From an uncultured Gammaproteobacteria bacterium (lineage in GTDB: Bacteria > Pseudomonadota > Gammaproteobacteria > Steroidobacterales > Woeseiaceae), in assembly GCA_937899415.1 (NCBI GenBank), contig CALBPI010000055.1:46211-110210 (forward strand): a DNA stretch of 64,000 bases. The letters are read 5' to 3'. The notes beneath the pieces were generated by a model, which worked only from the letters and a program-made list of their open reading frames with translations, was not told where the DNA came from and did not search any database. Made by a program: the position numbers and the translations under genes. This document shows, one piece after another, positions 61,660 through 64,000 of the stretch; positions within the stretch are counted from its first letter, which is position 1, and the number at the start of each line of letters is the position of its first letter.

Positions 61660-62910
61660 TTACTCTGCGACCGCATGCCTTCTCAGCACCTGCATAAGCT
61701 CGTCGTGTGGCAAACGCGGGACACGATAGCCATCGGCCCCGGTCATCGTTTCAGCAGCAATCATGGCGTTCACAACAGCTTCTTCAGTCGCTTCAGCAGT
61801 CGCCACGAACACGGGTGTGAGGTGGGGATTAGCCAGAGTCTTGACGAGCGCGGGCTTCTCATCGAACGCAACTTTGTTTGCTGTCGAGAATGCCACGAAG
61901 ATGTCGCCCGACGAATCGCTTGCACCGCTGCCCAGCCTTCCCAGACCCAGCGTGACCCGTTGTGCGACTCGCTCGAGTTGGTGCGGCAATAGCGGTGCGT
62001 CAGTCGCGACAACTACGATGATCGACCCGAGATCGGGACGGTGGGGTGACAGCTCCTCAGAGTCGCACGACGGTTCCGTCCGCCCCTGCGGTACCTCGCC
62101 CGCATAGCAGATACCGCCGCGGATCTCGCGGCCGACGGGAATTCCTGCCACTCGCAGCCATTCGCGACGCCCATAATTGCATTGCACCAGCACCCCAAGC
62201 GTGTATTGCTCGGCGCCCGCGGAGAACTGACGGGATGCGGTACCGATTCCGCCCTTGAACTCGTTGCAGATCATGCCCGTGCCGCCGCCTACGTTGCCCT
62301 CGGCTACGGGACCTTCACTAGCCGAATCGAGAGTCGCAAACACATGCTCTTTCGTGACATGAAAGCCATTGATGTCATTCAAGCCACCGTACGGTGGCCA
62401 AGGACCATCCCAAGTTTCGGCAACGACAGGGAGCGACCAGGCCAATTGGCCTCCGGTCTTCATGAGCGACCACTCTGTGACGGCATCGCGAACCACCCCT
62501 ACGCTGTGGGTGTTCGTAATCATGATGGGTCCAGATAGCGTTCCGCTCTCATCTATCCAGATCGCCCCGGTCATTTCTCCATTGCCGTTCAGTGCATGGT
62601 AGGCCGCGTAAGCAACGGCGCCAGGGTCCTCACCAAATGGGAAGATCGCGGTGACCCCCGTTCGTACAGGGCCTTCTCCAGCAACCCATGTCCCTTCGCC
62701 ATCGATCAGTGTTTGATGGCCTACTCGCACCCCGGCCACGTCAGTGATCGCGTTGAGTGGCCCAGTTTGACCGTCAAAGGGAATTCCAAGGTCTCGCGCT
62801 CTCGGTGTGTGGCTGCCGTCTTCGTCGGCACGAACGTCGACTGCACCAAGAACACACGACGCGACGGTCAGAGTAAGAGCACTAATTCGCCCCAGAGCGT
62901 TCCACTTCAT
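61660..62910 (-). CDS. exported P1-family peptidase (DmpA-like)
   Basis: A 416-residue self-cleaving aminopeptidase of the DmpA/BapA family. It has a signal peptide (about 1-28). Family text includes LGIPFDGQTGPLNAITDVAG, VRTGVTAIFPFGEDPGA, NVGGGTGMICNEFKGGIGTA-type sequence near the autocleavage point, and TDAPLLPHQLERVAQRVTLG. Members cut N-terminal residues or beta-amino peptides. AAGGAAG precedes ATG 62910. It lies between the HAD gene and the first complete cassette-like unit. Confidence 0.92.
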   Translation of the reverse strand: MKWNALGRISALTLTVASCVLGAVDVRADEDGSHTPRARDLGIPFDGQTGPLNAITDVAGVRVGHQTLIDGEGTWVAGEGPVRTGVTAIFPFGEDPGAVAYAAYHALNGNGEMTGAIWIDESGTLSGPIMITNTHSVGVVRDAVTEWSLMKTGGQLAWSLPVVAETWDGPWPPYGGLNDINGFHVTKEHVFATLDSASEGPVAEGNVGGGTGMICNEFKGGIGTASRQFSAGAEQYTLGVLVQCNYGRREWLRVAGIPVGREIRGGICYAGEVPQGRTEPSCDSEELSPHRPDLGSIIVVVATDAPLLPHQLERVAQRVTLGLGRLGSGASDSSGDIFVAFSTANKVAFDEKPALVKTLANPHLTPVFVATAEATEEAVVNAMIAAETMTGADGYRVPRLPHDELMQVLRRHAVAE

Positions 62911-62959
62911 GCGCTTGCTTCCTTGAGTATTGTGTCGGTCAAGTGGCAGTCGGTTGCGT

Positions 62960-63017
62960 CAGCTATCAGCCAGAAGCAGCCAACCGGCGAAGCGTCGGCT
63001 GCAGTGACTGGTTAGGT
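62960..63017 (-). other. attC-like site, right box degenerate
   Basis: On the minus strand ACCTAAC (63017-63011) follows the stop of the 63019 gene. It is followed by CAGTCACT, then GCAGCC paired with GGCTGC 15 bases later. The expected GTTRRRY end is replaced by ATAGCTG. The layout is that of an integron attC of about 58 bases with a decayed cleavage box. Confidence 0.5.
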
Positions 63018-63018
63018 T

Positions 63019-63384
63019 TCACTCGTTCCATCGTGTCCCTGTTCGCCGCCGGTCTTCGGCGCCAATGGGATGCCCGAAGAGTCTGTTCGCTCGCAACGGA
63101 CCATAGAAGGCCTTTTCTCGCTCGATGTCGATATCGTACCAAGTACCCGGCCCTACTTGTTTCAGCTCAGCGCGTCGAGCCCATGCGTTACAGATCGTCT
63201 CGACTAGCGCGAAAAGTGTTGGCCCGACGAGCACGGAAAAAAGAAGCGCAACTTGAAAACTCCATATTGCGACCCCTACGGCGAAGTAAGCGAGGGTCGC
63301 TAGCAGGCCCACGACGCTGTAGAACGCGAGGCTCGGCTTCAGGAGCCTCACCGGACTCAGGGAGCTGGACTGCACGTCTTTCAC
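63019..63384 (-). CDS. cassette-like membrane protein of unknown function
   Basis: A 121-residue protein from GTG 63384; the frame extends to 63426 inside the adjacent attC-like site. Two membrane helices (SLAFYSVVGLLATLAYFAVG, VALLFSVLVGPTLFALVET) are followed by a basic tail. Its start lies 18 bases from the attC cleavage box at 63402 and its stop abuts the next one. The small size and isolation fit an integron gene cassette. Confidence 0.6.
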   Translation of the reverse strand: MKDVQSSSLSPVRLLKPSLAFYSVVGLLATLAYFAVGVAIWSFQVALLFSVLVGPTLFALVETICNAWARRAELKQVGPGTWYDIDIEREKAFYGPLRANRLFGHPIGAEDRRRTGTRWNE

Positions 63385-63401
63385 AAACGAGGGGGAGTGA
63401 A

Positions 63402-63503
63402 ACCTAACGCCGGGGCTCAGACGCACGGACGCAGCTGGCGCGAGAATTGCACATGCATGGCTCGTGACAGGCGCCTCGTGTCGGCTGCAGTGACTGGTTA
63501 GAT
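63402..63503 (-). other. attC-like recombination site, complete boxes
   Basis: Read on the minus strand: left box ATCTAAC (63503-63497) and right box GTTAGGT (63408-63402), 102 bases apart. Between them lie CAGTCACTGCAGCC, GCAGC/GCTGC and GGCGC/GCGCC complementary arms, and an ATGCAT-centred palindrome. The spacing and boxes match integron attC sites. It separates the 63019 and 63511 genes. Confidence 0.65.
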
Positions 63504-63510
63504 AGCGAGT

Positions 63511-63906
63511 TCATACGTGCTCCCACGCAAACTCCTCCGTCAGTTCACCCGTCTCTATGAAATCAAGAACGATGCGATCGACGTCTGCCGCGAGTAACGT
63601 GTTTCGATTAGCAATCTCAGTATGGTGTCCGTCTGGGAAAAAATCAGTAGTCCCGGGAGCCGGCACCGGCGACAGGGCAAGTAGGTAAGGAGGCTCTCTA
63701 TCTTCCGTCATCGCCTGCACAGGGCTAGTTGGGCTGCCATCGAAAATTGTGATCAACATTCCATGACACGCAACTTCCAAGAAAGCTTCATGCTCTTTCG
63801 GAGTTCGCCGCGCTTCTCGATACGCTTCTGCTAACTCGTTCCTCCCGTCAAAACGCTGAACCGGACGATCAGCCTGATCCGTATAGTCCAAACTAAGTCT
63901 GGCCAT
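63511..63906 (-). CDS. Imm1-family immunity-like protein
   Basis: A 131-residue protein. The C-terminal FFPDGHHTEIANRNTLLAA, then DVDRIVLDFIETGELTEEFA, matches the Imm1 family of immunity proteins, which neutralise secreted polymorphic toxins. No toxin gene is beside it. Its ATG lies five bases from the next attC box (63911) and its stop is seven bases from the 63503 box, the tight fit of an integron cassette. Confidence 0.7.
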   Translation of the reverse strand: MARLSLDYTDQADRPVQRFDGRNELAEAYREARRTPKEHEAFLEVACHGMLITIFDGSPTSPVQAMTEDREPPYLLALSPVPAPGTTDFFPDGHHTEIANRNTLLAADVDRIVLDFIETGELTEEFAWEHV

Positions 63907-63910
63907 CGCT

Positions 63911-64000
63911 ATCTAACGCCGGGGCCGAGCCGCGATTGACGCTGACGCGGGCTTGGCGACAGCCAAGGTCGCGACAGGGTCAAGCGTCTGCTGCAGTGAC
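63911..64000 (-). other. attC-like site cut by the window edge
   Basis: Right box GTTAGAT (63917-63911, minus strand) is followed inward by the stem CTTGGC-GACA-GCCAAG, TTGA/TCAA and CGCG pairs. The window ends in CTGCAGTGAC, the shared signature that precedes the missing left box TGGTTAG in the other copies. Another cassette should lie just beyond the window. Confidence 0.55.

Overview
The window looks like chromosomal DNA of a GC-rich, free-living Gammaproteobacterium. The lineage is inferred only from the gene mix: malate synthase G, PhhB, a TonB-dependent receptor, an RcsF-like lipoprotein and lipoprotein signals throughout. I saw no rRNA, tRNA, CRISPR array, phage block or insertion sequence. 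Coding density is high and many neighbours overlap by 1-16 bases, so most genes sit in tight operons.

Layout. (1) 1-4489: glyoxylate-shunt cluster, with malate synthase G (cut by the left edge) and a LysR regulator on the minus strand, divergent from isocitrate lyase. (2) 4490-6059: palindromic intergenic repeats, an RraA-family protein and a DUF3108 exported protein. (3) 6231-21256: a 15-kb plus-strand block of twelve genes and the main discovery candidate. It has two Ser/Thr kinases, a PP2C phosphatase, two lipoproteins (one a very long Gly/Ser/Gln-rich chain), a PEGA protein with an FGE-like domain, a small acidic exported protein, a TolQ/ExbB/MotA-type channel subunit, an actin/Hsp70-like FHA protein, two membrane-anchored vWA proteins and an OmpA-family protein. 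(4) 21432-30650: housekeeping and exported genes, including PhhB, a secreted subtilase, a phosphate transporter with its PhoU-like partner, an amidohydrolase and a flavodoxin-like reductase. (5) 30758-40955: minus-strand operons of small enzymes and DUF proteins, including an isochorismatase-fold hydrolase, DUF427, DUF1272, PaiB, VOC, DUF2200 and a haloalkane dehalogenase, with a few plus-strand genes. (6) 41052-49002: an exported SDR, a serine hydrolase, and a NarL-type two-component operon. (7) 49161-55348: a TonB receptor behind a Fur-box-like palindrome, then an ECF sigma operon with a HEAT protein and two DUF4097 proteins. (8) 55434-60837: lipoproteins, VOC proteins, an RcsF-like protein, DUF922 and a nucleotidyltransferase. 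(9) About 60838-64000: a HAD phosphatase, a P1 peptidase and then small unrelated minus-strand genes separated by attC-like sites. This looks like integron cassettes running off the right edge, and one cassette encodes an Imm1-type immunity protein.

How the genes may work together. The 6-21 kb block resembles an envelope-spanning machine. The TolQ-like protein would be the proton channel. The two vWA proteins carry an N-terminal helix with an Asp placed like the one in ExbD/TolR, and could be its partner subunits. The lipoproteins and the OmpA protein would contact the outer membrane and wall, and the kinases, phosphatase and FHA protein would switch the assembly. This is inference from domain content and gene order. 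No T6SS, Zorya or Tol-Pal gene set accompanies it.
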